64,000 bases of DNA from CALMEC01 sp964628685 (GCA_964628685.1 CAZVNM010000001.1:186001-250000); one strand, 5' to 3'; positions 42,645 to 53,281 are shown, counted from the first letter of the stretch. Program-made: numbers and translations. The notes: generated by a model not told the origin, from the letters alone.

Positions 42645-42674
42645 TCGACTATACACACTCGCATAGTGTAAAAT
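42645..42674 (+). promoter_or_regulatory. Putative ferredoxin promoter with embedded operator
   Basis: TCGACT (42645-42650), an 18-base spacer and TAAAAT (42669-42674) form a candidate promoter for fdxA. The spacer is occupied by the 7-9-7 palindrome at 42650-42672. TATAGT on the minus strand (42653-42648) may be the -10 of the divergent heme-copper operon. Confidence 0.5.
42650..42672. promoter_or_regulatory. 7-9-7 palindrome, operator site A
   Basis: TATACAC (42650-42656) and GTGTAAA (42666-42672) are inverted halves with one mismatch and a nine-base spacer. A site of the same geometry and similar half-site, TT(G/T)T(C/T/A)AC, occurs at 43455-43477. Confidence 0.5.
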
Positions 42675-42760
42675 GCCGAGGTCGGAGGGTCGGACGACGG
42701 CTCGACGACGCACCGTTCACACGATTGCTCGAATCCGCGGCCTGAGGAGGGCTGCCCCAG

Positions 42761-43072
42761 ATGGCCTACATCATCGCCGAACCCTGCATCGGCACGAAGG
42801 ACACCGCGTGCTCCGACGTCTGCCCCGTCGACTGCATCCACCCCGCCCCCGGCGAGGAGGGACACGACGAGGCCACCATCCTCTACATCGACCCCAACGA
42901 GTGCATCGACTGCGACGCCTGCGTCGAGGCATGCCCCGTCGACGCCACCATGAGCGAGGACGACGTCCCCGCCCAGTGGGAAGCGTTCAAGGAGATCAAC
43001 CGGATCTACTACGAGGAGAGCCCCGAGGCCGGCGAGAAGATGCTCAAGGAGTTCATCGCCGCGAAGGTGTGA
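42761..43072 (+). CDS. fdxA: 7Fe-type ferredoxin
   Basis: A 103-residue soluble electron carrier. The two cluster motifs are CIGTKDTACSDVCPVDCI at the N-terminus and CIDCDACVEACP in the middle, the pattern of seven-iron (3Fe-4S plus 4Fe-4S) ferredoxins of actinobacteria. A C-terminal helical extension (residues 70-103) is typical. GAGGAGG precedes the ATG at 42761. It is divergent from the heme-copper operon and shares its control region. Confidence 0.93.
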   Translation: MAYIIAEPCIGTKDTACSDVCPVDCIHPAPGEEGHDEATILYIDPNECIDCDACVEACPVDATMSEDDVPAQWEAFKEINRIYYEESPEAGEKMLKEFIAAKV

Positions 43073-43157
43073 CGACGACGCGGTGTGCCCAGCCGCGCCC
43101 ACACCGGGCGCCGCCGCCGGCCGCGACCAGGATCCGACCGGCGGCGACGTCACGGCC

Positions 43158-43394
43158 TCACCCCGACCGGTCGCGCCAGTGGTCGTTGGCGGCGGCCACC
43201 GTCTGAAAGTTGATCGCCACCACCTGGGACGCCAACGAGAGACTGTCGGCGTTCTCGGCGTACTCGGGACGCAGCCGGTCGCGGACCTCGGCGGACGGCT
43301 GGGTGTACTTCACACCCATGCGCGCCATCTTGATGGCGAGTTCGAAGCCCTCCTGCGGGCCCGGCGTCTGAAGCGTCGTCAACCAGGATTCCAT
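43158..43394 (-). CDS. Small hypothetical protein behind operator site B
   Basis: A 78-residue mostly helical protein (MESWLTTLQTPGPQEG..., LSLASQVVAINFQTVAAAND). The ATG at 43394 is preceded by AAAGGA at a good distance; the upstream extension of the frame is polar and less likely. The family is not recognised. Its control region contains a palindrome like the one in the fdxA/heme-copper region, so it may be co-regulated with them. Confidence 0.65.
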   Translation of the reverse strand: MESWLTTLQTPGPQEGFELAIKMARMGVKYTQPSAEVRDRLRPEYAENADSLSLASQVVAINFQTVAAANDHWRDRSG

Positions 43395-43694
43395 CTCACG
43401 GTCCTTTCGAGCTGTGGGGGATGCAGACCGGTCATGCCGGTGCGCTTCAGACAATTGTTACATACGCACTGTGACAAATATACCCCGCCTGCCGAAACCC
43501 AAACAGCGCCCGTGACCCGACGGACGGCGCGACGGGCGATCCGGCGGGCGCGTCGACCAGCGGCGCGTGATGGTCGACGGGCCGGGCCGGATCGCACCGA
43601 CGCCGGCCGTGGCCGTCCCGAGCGTCCCCGAGGCGACCACGCGATGTTCTCCCGATCCGCCCGGGCACATGCGCGACGGGCGGCGGGCCGGACG
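43395..43694. other. Intergenic region with operator site B
   Basis: Three hundred bases between two minus-strand small genes. An AT-rich patch at 43451-43483 holds the palindrome and TATATT on the minus strand. The remainder is GC-rich and shows no credible coding frame. Confidence 0.5.
43455..43477. promoter_or_regulatory. 7-9-7 palindrome, operator site B
   Basis: TTGTTAC (43455-43461) and GTGACAA (43471-43477) are inverted halves with one mismatch and a nine-base spacer, about 60 bases upstream of the gene at 43394. Geometry and half-site resemble site A at 42650-42672. Confidence 0.5.
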
Positions 43695-43940
43695 TCAACC
43701 GGGGTACCAGATCGACCCGGCACGGCGCACGCGGGACCTGCGTCGACGCACGGCCACGCCGGCGTCCGGTGGATCGCTCAGCGCGTGGTCCGCGCCGGCC
43801 GGCCCGTCACCGAGCGGGTGGAACATGACGTCCACGGCCCGTGCCAGATCCTGTCGCAGTCGCTCGTGCCGCTCCACGGGGTCCAGTACGAAGCGGCGGT
43901 CGAGCGTGTGGCGGAATGTGCGGTTTTGGTGCGGCGACAT
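43695..43940 (-). CDS. Small Arg-rich hypothetical protein
   Basis: An 81-residue basic protein. The first half (RHTLDRRFVLDPVERHERLRQ in part, then AVDVMFHPLGDG) looks helical; the second half is Arg/Val-rich. The ATG at 43940 has AAGGGG about ten bases upstream. No family is recognised and coding status is uncertain. Confidence 0.45.
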   Translation of the reverse strand: MSPHQNRTFRHTLDRRFVLDPVERHERLRQDLARAVDVMFHPLGDGPAGADHALSDPPDAGVAVRRRRSRVRRAGSIWYPG

Positions 43941-44101
43941 CTTCACGTCCCCTTTCGTCTCGCTGCCCCGACGGTCGCCCGTCGCCGTCCCCCCAGCCGG
44001 CGACCTGCTCCCATCACCAACGTAACCCCGGCCCGACTCGGCGCCGAACACCGGGTTGGTGGGCAACGTCACACCGAGGGCGACGGGTCGACCGCGCCCG
44101 G

Positions 44102-45697
44102 TCAGACGGCGTCCGGGACGACTCCGGTCATGAGACGGGTGATCTCGACGATCTGGTCGGTCTCCGGCAACCCGGCATCGCGCGTGATGCCGTAGAGCTC
44201 CGTGAGGGGCTGGGCGCCCGCCCGTTCGTCCACGAGCTCGATGACGTCCGCGGGCGCGAGCGCGGGATGCACCACCCCCACGGTGCGCGCAAGCTCCAGG
44301 AGCTCACGGCGCAGCGTGACGATGTAGTTGCGCAGCCGGGGCGCCTTGTCGTCGGGCACCAGGCCGCGGTTGAGCCGCGGGTTCATGGTGGTGACGCCCG
44401 CCGGGCATCGGTCCGTGTGGCAGCGCTGTGCCTGGATGCAGCCCACCGCCATCATCGCCTCGCGTGCGACGTTGATCATGTCGCAGCCGAGCGCCATCGC
44501 CACCAGGGCGTGCTCGGGAAACCCCAGGCGCGCCGATCCGATGAAGGGCACCTCGCGGTCGATGCCGTGACGCTCGAACACCCTGCGCACCCGGACCATG
44601 CCGAGGCGGAACGGCAGCGACACGTGGTCGGCGAACGTGTACGGGGCCGCGCCCGTGCCGCCCTCGCCGCCGTCGATGGTGATGAAGTCGGGACCCACGC
44701 GCTCGGCGGCCATGCGCCCGGCGAGCGCCTCCCACATGTCCATCTGCCCCACGGCCGCCTTGATCCCCACGGGCAGGCCGGTGCGCGCGGCGATCGTCTC
44801 GATGAAGTCGATCATCGACGGCACGTCGCCGAACTCGCGGTGAAGCGGCGGGGAGATGCAGTCCATGCCCTCGGGGACGCCGCGCACGCGGGCGATCTCG
44901 GCGCTCACCTTCGCGCCGGGGAGGATGCCGCCGTGCCCGGGCTTCGCCCCCTGGCTCAGCTTGATCTCGATCGCCCGGACCGGTGCGCTCGCGACCACCT
45001 CCTCCAGCAGGTCCAGGCTGAACCGGCCGGACGCGTCGCGCACGCCGAAGTATCCGGTGCCGATCTGAAGGATCAGGTCACCGCCGTGGCGGTGGTGTTC
45101 GGAGAGTCCGCCCTCACCGGTGTTCTGCATGCAGCCGGCCAGGGCGCAGCCGCGGTTGATCGCCTCGACGGCGCTCGGACCGAGGGCGCCGTAGCTCATG
45201 GCCGAGACGTTCACGAGCGACGGCGGACGAAACGCGTGGACACGACCGTGTCGGGCGCCCAGCACCACCGCCGGCGGCAGCAGGAAGTCGGGTGCGATCC
45301 CGGGGCGTCCGCGGGCGGGCTCCTCCCGATCCGGATCGCTCGTGGGGATCACCTCGTCGGGCTTCGGTTCGGCCACCGGGAACGGCGCGTGCTTGATGAG
45401 GATGAACCCGGTGGTGCCCTCGAGGTCGTTGGCGGTGCCGAATCCCTGCAGGTTGTTCTGCTTCTTCGCCGACGCGTAGATCCAGGAGCGCTCCTCGCGG
45501 CTGAAGGGTCGCTCGGAGGTGTTGGACGTGATGATGTACTGGCGAAGCTCGGGCCCGACCCTCTCGAGCAGGTAGCGGAAGTGCCCGACGACCGGGAAGT
45601 TGCGCAGGATCGCGTGACGCGTCTGCAGCAGGTCGTAGGCGACCACCGTGAGGAGGGCCACCACGATCACGCCGATGATCACGAGCAGGATGGTCAC
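44102..45697 (-). CDS. FMN-binding glutamate-synthase-domain protein
   Basis: A 531-residue protein with an N-terminal transmembrane helix (TILLVIIGVIVVALLTVVAY) and a glutamate-synthase large-subunit central/FMN domain. Visible motifs are VSAMSYGALG, NTGEGGLSEHH, IEIKLSQGAKPGHGG, TIDGGEGGTGAAP and the Cys-rich CIQAQRCHTDRCPAGV, which can bind a 3Fe-4S cluster. It lacks the amidotransferase domain, as in YerD-type proteins. It may be a membrane-tethered ferredoxin-dependent oxidoreductase rather than a true GOGAT. The start is GTG 45697, after a GAGG. Confidence 0.85.
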   Translation of the reverse strand: MTILLVIIGVIVVALLTVVAYDLLQTRHAILRNFPVVGHFRYLLERVGPELRQYIITSNTSERPFSREERSWIYASAKKQNNLQGFGTANDLEGTTGFILIKHAPFPVAEPKPDEVIPTSDPDREEPARGRPGIAPDFLLPPAVVLGARHGRVHAFRPPSLVNVSAMSYGALGPSAVEAINRGCALAGCMQNTGEGGLSEHHRHGGDLILQIGTGYFGVRDASGRFSLDLLEEVVASAPVRAIEIKLSQGAKPGHGGILPGAKVSAEIARVRGVPEGMDCISPPLHREFGDVPSMIDFIETIAARTGLPVGIKAAVGQMDMWEALAGRMAAERVGPDFITIDGGEGGTGAAPYTFADHVSLPFRLGMVRVRRVFERHGIDREVPFIGSARLGFPEHALVAMALGCDMINVAREAMMAVGCIQAQRCHTDRCPAGVTTMNPRLNRGLVPDDKAPRLRNYIVTLRRELLELARTVGVVHPALAPADVIELVDERAGAQPLTELYGITRDAGLPETDQIVEITRLMTGVVPDAV

Positions 45698-45922
45698 GCG
45701 AGCCCCGATCCTCGCCGGTCATCGTGACGGGATGTGCGTCGACCGCGCGGCATTGGCTGATCATCGCAGGCCGTCGACGTCATCGGCACCCGGTGTGGCA
45801 ACGCAAATGGGGTGCCGGTTCGCGTCCGGCGGGGGCCTGGGCCGGACGCGGTGCGCGAAGCGATGGCTCCGCGCAGGTGGTGCACGAGGTGCGGCCCGAT
45901 CGGCCGTCACCCGGTGTGCGAC

Positions 45923-46105
45923 CTACTTCCGGAAGGCGTCGCCGACATCCTCCACGGCGTCCTTCACCTTGTCACCGGCCTGGTTGATCTTGGCGTCGCG
46001 CTGCTCGCGCCGACCCTCGCGCTCCATCTCGCGGTCGTCCTTGGCGTCGCCGATCTCTTCCTTGATCTTGCCCTTGGCCTCGTCCATCTTGTCGCCGATT
46101 CCCAT
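45923..46105 (-). CDS. CsbD-family stress protein
   Basis: A 60-residue highly charged helical protein: MGIGDKMDEAKGKIKEEIGD and a second repeat with KINQAGDKVKDAVEDVGDAF. This is the CsbD-like pattern, small general-stress proteins of unknown action. AAAGGTG precedes the ATG at 46105. It is a single gene downstream of the pyruvate dehydrogenase operon and a long inverted repeat. Confidence 0.9.
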   Translation of the reverse strand: MGIGDKMDEAKGKIKEEIGDAKDDREMEREGRREQRDAKINQAGDKVKDAVEDVGDAFRK

Positions 46106-46231
46106 TCGATGCACCTTTCGGGTTGGGGGAAGGTTGCCCCCAATGTGCCCGGTGCGGCATCGCTCAACCCTCGCAGTGGCCTGCGGGAACACCCGCGGTG
46201 AGCGTTCCCACCGCGCCCGTCGGACACGCTG

Positions 46232-46319
46232 GCGCAAGCTTGGTGCCTGGCACGTAACTTGCGAGCGGGGGTCCTTGGCACATGCCGCGCAAGTTACGTG
46301 TCAGGCACCAGGCTTGCGC
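46232..46319. repeat. 32-bp imperfect inverted repeat (REP-like hairpin)
   Basis: The arms 46232-46263 and 46288-46319 match in 30 of 32 positions when one is inverted; the loop is 24 bases. Each arm contains GGTGCCTG(G/A)CAC and CACGTAACTTGCG. Such a stem is far longer than needed for a terminator and looks like a dispersed palindromic element. It follows lpdA, the last pdh gene, by 20 bases. Confidence 0.8.
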
Positions 46320-46339
46320 GGGGACGGAAACCGAACGGG

Positions 46340-47742
<1,403 letters not shown>

Positions 47743-47746
<4 letters not shown>

Positions 47747-49182
47747 AGGAGCATCTCGGAGGGATCGGACAGGAGCCGCGCCAGGCGCTGGGTGAAGCGC
47801 GCGCCGGCCGCGCCGTCGATGACCCGGTGGTCGTACGAGAGCGACAGCGGCAGCATGAGCCGCGGCGCGAAGGCGCGTCCGTCCCAGACCGGCCGCATGA
47901 CCGCCCGGGACGCTCCGAGGATCGCCACCTCCGGCGCGTTGATGATCGGCGTGAACGCCGTGCCACCGATGCCGCCGAGGCTGGAGATGGTGAACGAACC
48001 GCCCTGCATGGCCTCGCGTGTGATCGACCCGTCGCGCGCCGCACCGGAGAGTTCGGTCAGCTCGCGGGCGATCCCGAGAAGGCCCTTGCGGTCGGCGTCG
48101 CGGATGACCGGCACCATCAGGCCGCCCGGCGTGTCGACGGCGAACCCGATGTTGAAGTAGCGCTTGAGGATGAGGCCGTCGCCGTCCAGCGACGCGTTGA
48201 AGTGCGGGAACTCCCGCAGGGCGACGGTGCACGCCTTGATGAGCAGCGACACCATCGTCACCCTGACATTTTCGGCCGCGTGCTCCTCGTTGACCCGCTT
48301 GCGGAACGCCTCGAGGTCGGTGATGTCGGCCTCGTCGAACTGCGTGACGTGCGGAATCATGATCCAGTTGCGGGCGAGGTGCGGTCCGGCGATGCGGGTG
48401 ATGCGCGAGAGGTCCACGCGCTCGACCTCGCCGAACGCCGCGAAGTCGACCTTCGGCCAGGCCGGCAGACCGTCGATGGCCGCGCCGCCGCCGCCAGCCG
48501 CCCCGTCCGCGGCGGCACCCTGCCCGCCCTCGCGGGCGGCCGTCGCGACGTCCTCCAGCGTGATGCGTCCGGCCCTGCCGGTGCCCGCCACCTCGCCGAT
48601 GTCGATGCCGAGCTCGCGTGCCGCACGTCTGGCCGCGGGACCGGCGTGGATCTGCCCGGAGCTCCGGCGCGGCGCCGCGTCGGAGTCGCCGGTCTCCTCC
48701 ACCGACGGCGACGCATCCGCGTCGTCGGCGCCATCATCATCTTCGTCCTCGGCCTGGTCCTCGTCGGCGGGTTCCGCCTCGGCGTCGGCGTCATCGGCCG
48801 CCTCGTCACCGCCGTCCCGAGCGTCGTCCGCCCCGGCGTCCGAATCGTCCTCGGGCTCGTCCCCGTCCGCTGCGGCCGCGGCATCCGCGTCGGCGTCCGT
48901 CTCCTCGTCGGCATCCGCGGACTCGGTGTCGTCCCCGTCGTCACCGCCGGCGAACGTGAGGATCAGATCGCCCTGGGTCACCTTGTCGCCGACCGCGACC
49001 GCGACCTTGCCGACGACCCCCGCGACCGGCGAGGGCACGTCCAGCGTGGCCTTCTCCGACTCGAGGACGATCAGCGGATCGTTCTCGGCGACCTCGTCGC
49101 CCTCCTTGACCAGCACCTCGATGACCGGGACATCGGTGAAGTCGCCGATGTCGGGGACGAGGACCTCGTTCACCGCTGCCAT
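47743..49182 (-). CDS. aceF: Dihydrolipoyl acetyltransferase (E2) of pyruvate dehydrogenase
   Basis: A 479-residue protein: one lipoyl domain (lipoylated Lys44 in ESEKATLDVP), a long acidic Asp/Glu/Ala-rich linker (about residues 78-168), a peripheral subunit-binding domain (PAARRAARELGIDIGEVAGT) and the catalytic core ending with SYDHRVIDGAAGARF, where His is catalytic. It transfers acetyl groups to CoA. The linker is unusually acidic compared with the common Ala/Pro linkers. It overlaps aceE by 13 bases and lpdA by 4. Confidence 0.95.
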
Positions 49183-51848
49183 GGGGGTGCGCTCTCCGTG
49201 TCGATGTGGTACCGCTCGATGGCCTTCCCGACGGTGGCCGGCCCGACGACGCCCTCGCGGGCAAGCGCATCGAGCGCCGCCACCACGATGCTGTGCCGAT
49301 CGACCTCGAAGAACCGTCGCAGGTGTTCACGCGTGTCGCTGCGTCCGTACCCGTCGGTGCCGAGGACCGTGTAGTCGCGCGGCATGTACGGGCGGATGCC
49401 GTCCGCCAGGATCCGCATCGAGTCGGTGGCGGCGATGACGGGTCCCTCGGTCGGCCCGAGCATCTGCTCGACGTACGGGGTGCGTCGGTCCTCATGCGGA
49501 TGCAGCCGGTTCCAGCGCTCCGCCTCCATGCCGTCACGACGCAGCTCCGTGAAGCTCGTCACGCTCCAGACGTCCGCCCCCACCTTGTTGTCCTCCTCCA
49601 GCAGCTGGGCGGCCTCCATCGCCTCCTGCAGGATCGTGCCGGACGCGAGCAGCTGCACGCGCGGCAGGTCGGGGGTGGCCTCGCGCACGCGGTGGATGCC
49701 GCGGATGATCCCCTCCTCGGCACCGGCGGGCATCTTGGGGTGGCTGAGGTTCTCGTTGTAGACCGTCAGGTAGTAGAAGCCCGGCATCTGGTCGGTGATG
49801 ATCCGCTTGAGGCCGTGCTGGATGATCACCGCCACCTCGTAGACGTACGCCGGGTCGTACGAGACGCAGTTGGGGATCGTGGAGGCCAGCACCAGGCTGT
49901 GGCCGTCGGCGTGCTGCAGCCCCTCGCCGTTGAGGGTGGTGCGTCCGGCGGTGCCGCCGATCAGGAATCCGCGGGCGCGCGAGTCGCCGGCGGCCCAGAG
50001 CAGGTCACCCACCCGCTGGAAGCCGAACATCGAGTAGAACGCGAAGAACGGCACCATCGTGATACCGCTGTTGGCGTACGAGGTGGCCGCCGCGATCCAG
50101 GACGAGGTGGCGCCGGCCTCGGTGATGCCCTCCTGCAGGATCTGGCCCTTGACGTCCTCGCGGTAGTAGCTGAGCTGAGCGGAGTCCTCGGGGCTGTAGA
50201 GCTGCCCGACCTGGGAGAAGATCCCCAACGAGCGGAACATCCCCTCCATGCCGAACGTCCGCGCCTCGTCGGCCACGATCGGGACGATGCGGGGCGCGAG
50301 CGTCTTGTCGCGCAGGGTGATCGAGAGCATCCGGACGAAGCCCATCGTCGTGGAGATCTCGCGGACCCCGGTGCCCTCCAGAAGCTGTGCGTAGGACTCG
50401 AGGGGCGGAACCTCGAGCTTCTCGGTCGTGGGGGTGCGTTCCGGGATGTGTCCGCCGAGGGCCTCGCGGCGTTCGCGCAGGAGGACCATCTCGGGGCTGT
50501 CGTACGGCGGCTTGTAGAAGACCGCGTTGCGGGCGTCCTCGTCCGACAGCGGCACGTTGAACTTGTCGCGGAAGTGCAGCAGCGCGTCCGCGTTCATCTT
50601 CTTGGCCTGGTGGGTGATGTTCTGGGACTCGCCCGCGGCGCCCATCCCGTAGCCCTTGATGGTCTTGGCCAGGATGACCGTGGGCTGGCCCTCGTGGTTG
50701 ACCGCCGCGTGGTAGGCCGCGTAGACCTTGCGCGGCGAGTGGCCGCCGCGGTTGAGCCCCCAGATGTCCTCGTCGCTCATGTGCGCCACGCGCTCCTTGA
50801 GCTCCGGGTACTTGCCGAAGAACTCGTCGCGCACGTACTGCGCGTCGCGCGACTTGAAGGTCTGGTACTCGCCGTCGACGGCCTCGGTCATGCGGCGACG
50901 CAGGAGCCCATCGTGGTCGGCCGCGAGCAGCGGGTCCCACTTCTCGCCCCAGATGACCTTGATGACGTTCCAGCCGGCGCCGCGGAACACCGCCTCAAGC
51001 TCCTGGATGATCTTGCCGTTGCCGCGAACCGGGCCGTCCAGGCGCTGCATGTTGCAGTTGATGACGAAGATGAGGTTGTCCAGGCGCTCGCGACCGGCCA
51101 GCGAGATCGCACCCAGCGACTCGGGCTCGTCCATCTCGCCGTCGCCCATGAACGCCCACACCTTGCGGCCGCGGGTCTTGGCGAGCTCGCGCCAGTGCAG
51201 GTACTTGAGGAATCGTGCCTGGTAGATCGCCATCAGGGGGCCGAGGCCCATCGAGACGGTCGGGAACTGCCAGAACCACGGCATGAGCCACGGGTGCGGG
51301 TAGGACGGCAGGCCGTCCTTCCCCCCGACCTCCTCGCGGAAGTTGCGCAGCTGCTCCTCCGTGAGCCGGCCCTCCAGGTAGGCGCGGGAGTAGAAGCCCG
51401 GGGAGGAGTGGCCCTGCAGATAGATCAGATCGCCGCCGTGCTCCTCGGTCTGCCCCCGCCAGAAGTGGTTGAAGCCCACCTCGTAGAGGGTCGCCGCGGA
51501 CTGGTACGAGGCGATGTGCCCGCCGATCCCGCTGCTTTCCTTGTTGGCCTGCAGGACCATGGCCGCCGCGTTCCACCGGATGGCGGAGCGCAGCCGGCGC
51601 TCGATGTCCTGGTCGCCGGGGATCGGTTCCTCCTCCTCCGGCGGGATCGTGTTGACGTAGGGCGTCTCGTTGGAGACCGGCACCGGGATGCCGTCCATGC
51701 GCGCGCTCGCGATGGTGCGCCCCAGGATCTGGCCGGCGCGTTCGGGGCCGTCGGTGTCGAGCATGTCCTGCAGCGCGTCCAGCCAGTCCTGCAGCTCGGG
51801 ATCGGGACGGCGCTTGCGGGTGGCGGAAGTCGAGTCGTCCTTGGCCAT
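49170..51848 (-). CDS. aceE: Pyruvate dehydrogenase E1 (homodimeric, thiamine-diphosphate)
   Basis: An 892-residue E1 of the single-chain homodimeric type. FMGDGEMDEPESLGAISLAGRE carries the ThDP-Mg2+ motif (GDGEMDE) and ends in NLIFVINCNMQRLDGPV; further blocks such as TIKGYGMGAAGESQN are AceE-typical. It decarboxylates pyruvate and acetylates E2. The ATG at 51848 lies six bases after a TAGGAT box, so the operon may be read from a leaderless message. All three enzymes of the complex are contiguous. Confidence 0.97.
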   Translation of the reverse strand: MAKDDSTSATRKRRPDPELQDWLDALQDMLDTDGPERAGQILGRTIASARMDGIPVPVSNETPYVNTIPPEEEEPIPGDQDIERRLRSAIRWNAAAMVLQANKESSGIGGHIASYQSAATLYEVGFNHFWRGQTEEHGGDLIYLQGHSSPGFYSRAYLEGRLTEEQLRNFREEVGGKDGLPSYPHPWLMPWFWQFPTVSMGLGPLMAIYQARFLKYLHWRELAKTRGRKVWAFMGDGEMDEPESLGAISLAGRERLDNLIFVINCNMQRLDGPVRGNGKIIQELEAVFRGAGWNVIKVIWGEKWDPLLAADHDGLLRRRMTEAVDGEYQTFKSRDAQYVRDEFFGKYPELKERVAHMSDEDIWGLNRGGHSPRKVYAAYHAAVNHEGQPTVILAKTIKGYGMGAAGESQNITHQAKKMNADALLHFRDKFNVPLSDEDARNAVFYKPPYDSPEMVLLRERREALGGHIPERTPTTEKLEVPPLESYAQLLEGTGVREISTTMGFVRMLSITLRDKTLAPRIVPIVADEARTFGMEGMFRSLGIFSQVGQLYSPEDSAQLSYYREDVKGQILQEGITEAGATSSWIAAATSYANSGITMVPFFAFYSMFGFQRVGDLLWAAGDSRARGFLIGGTAGRTTLNGEGLQHADGHSLVLASTIPNCVSYDPAYVYEVAVIIQHGLKRIITDQMPGFYYLTVYNENLSHPKMPAGAEEGIIRGIHRVREATPDLPRVQLLASGTILQEAMEAAQLLEEDNKVGADVWSVTSFTELRRDGMEAERWNRLHPHEDRRTPYVEQMLGPTEGPVIAATDSMRILADGIRPYMPRDYTVLGTDGYGRSDTREHLRRFFEVDRHSIVVAALDALAREGVVGPATVGKAIERYHIDTESAPPWQR

Positions 51849-51854
51849 GAGGTC

Positions 51855-51860
51855 ATCCTA
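51855..51860 (-). promoter_or_regulatory. Putative -10 box, leaderless pdh operon promoter
   Basis: TAGGAT on the minus strand ends six bases before the aceE ATG at 51848. Confidence 0.5.
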
Positions 51861-52024
51861 GGCACGTGCGGCATGGGTCGCCACCTTTCGGTCGGCGTCC
51901 GACCGTCCGGCGTTTGGAACGTCGGGAATCGTCGATGTCACACGCCCGTCCCGGGGGCCGGCGTGGCGCGGCGGCGACGGCGTCACCGGTCGCGGGGACA
52001 CGGGAAACCGTCAGAATCCCGGCA

Positions 52025-53155
52025 GTGAACCGCCCGCACACCACGCTCCGGCCCGCCACCGCGGGCGACGCCGGGTTCCTCGCGCAGATGCTCGTGCACG
52101 CGGTCAACTGGGACCCGGCGCGCCCGCCCATGACACACGATGCGGTCATGGCCGAACCGACGCTGGCCCACTATGTGACGGGGTGGCCACGGCCCGGTGA
52201 CATCGGGGTGGTCGCCGAGCGGGACGGGGCACCGGTGGGGGCCGCCTGGCTGCGGCGATTCGACGCGGACGACCCCGGGTACGGGTTCGTCGCCGACGGG
52301 GTGCCGGAGCTTTCGATCGGCGTCGACCCGCCGCATCGCGGACGGGGCGTCGGCACGGCGCTGTGCCGGGCGCTCCTGGACGAGGCCGCGGCCACGGGGA
52401 TCGCGCGCGTCAGCCTCTCGGTGGAGCACGCCAACGCCGCCCGGCGGCTCTACGAGCGCCTCGGATTTCGGACCCACGAGACGCGGACGACCGACGTCGT
52501 CATGGTCCGCGACGTCGCGGCGGCGACCGCATGGCCCGCCGGCGAGATCGACTGGGACGAACGGTACGACCACCCGAAGCACCTGTTCGGCACCACCCCC
52601 AACGTGTTCCTCACCGAGGTGGCCCACCTGATCCCGGCCGGCGGTCGGGTCCTGTGCGTGGCCGACGGGGAGGGGCGAAACGGCGTGTGGCTGGCCGAAC
52701 GGGGCCTGCGCGTCTCGACGTTCGACGCATCCGCGCGCGGCGTTGCGAAGGCGCGCGCGCTGGCCGCGGCGCGGGGCGTCGCGCTGGACGCGACCGTGGC
52801 GGACGTCGCGACCGCCGACTGGCCGGATGCGACGTTCGACGCGGTGGTGGGCGTGTTCATCCAGTTCTCCCTGTCGCACGAACGGCCGGCGCTGTTCGCA
52901 CGCGTGCGTCGGACGCTTCTGCCGGGTGGCCGATTCATCCTCGTCGGGTACACGCCCGATCAGCTGGCGCACGGCACCGGTGGCCCCCGCAACCCGGACA
53001 AGCTCTACGAACCGGGGCGTCTGCGCGACGAGCTGGCCGACTTCGACCTCGAGCACTTCGACGTGCGCGAGCGCGTGCTGGACGAGGGCGTCGGGCACCG
53101 CGGCATCTCGGCGGTGGTGGAGGTCGTGGCACGGCGCCGCCCGGCCGACGGGTGA
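52025..53155 (+). CDS. Fusion of GNAT acetyltransferase and SAM methyltransferase
   Basis: A 376-residue two-domain protein. Residues 1-160 are a GNAT acetyltransferase with the acetyl-CoA motif GVDPPHRGRGVGTALCRALL and SVEHANAARRLYERLGF. Residues 165-376 are a class I methyltransferase with RVLCVADGEGRNGVWLAERG and FDAVVGVFIQF, similar to TehB/thiopurine-type enzymes, and DWDERYDHPKHLFGTTPN is a common lead-in. GTG 52025 is the chosen start, six bases after CAGAAT. One frame covers both domains. The substrate is unknown; detoxification is a guess. Confidence 0.85.
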   Translation: MNRPHTTLRPATAGDAGFLAQMLVHAVNWDPARPPMTHDAVMAEPTLAHYVTGWPRPGDIGVVAERDGAPVGAAWLRRFDADDPGYGFVADGVPELSIGVDPPHRGRGVGTALCRALLDEAAATGIARVSLSVEHANAARRLYERLGFRTHETRTTDVVMVRDVAAATAWPAGEIDWDERYDHPKHLFGTTPNVFLTEVAHLIPAGGRVLCVADGEGRNGVWLAERGLRVSTFDASARGVAKARALAAARGVALDATVADVATADWPDATFDAVVGVFIQFSLSHERPALFARVRRTLLPGGRFILVGYTPDQLAHGTGGPRNPDKLYEPGRLRDELADFDLEHFDVRERVLDEGVGHRGISAVVEVVARRRPADG

Positions 53156-53251
53156 CGCGCATTGCGGCCGCCGCCGTGCGCCGCGCCGCCCACGTGTGAT
53201 CCGGGCATCCGATGGGTAATCGACCGGGGACCGGAGCGGCGGCAGTCCGGG

Positions 53252-53281
53252 TCGACCGATGTCGCCCGAATGCCGCATAAT
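53252..53281 (+). promoter_or_regulatory. Putative promoter of the metallopeptidase gene
   Basis: TCGACC (53252-53257), an 18-base spacer and CATAAT (53276-53281) lie 41 bases before the GTG at 53323. The gene has a normal Shine-Dalgarno sequence. Confidence 0.45.

Noticed and set aside
49206..52028. 940-codon open frame on the plus strand
   Set aside because: Antisense to aceE, whose minus-strand product is an unmistakable pyruvate dehydrogenase E1. Long antisense frames are expected at this GC content.
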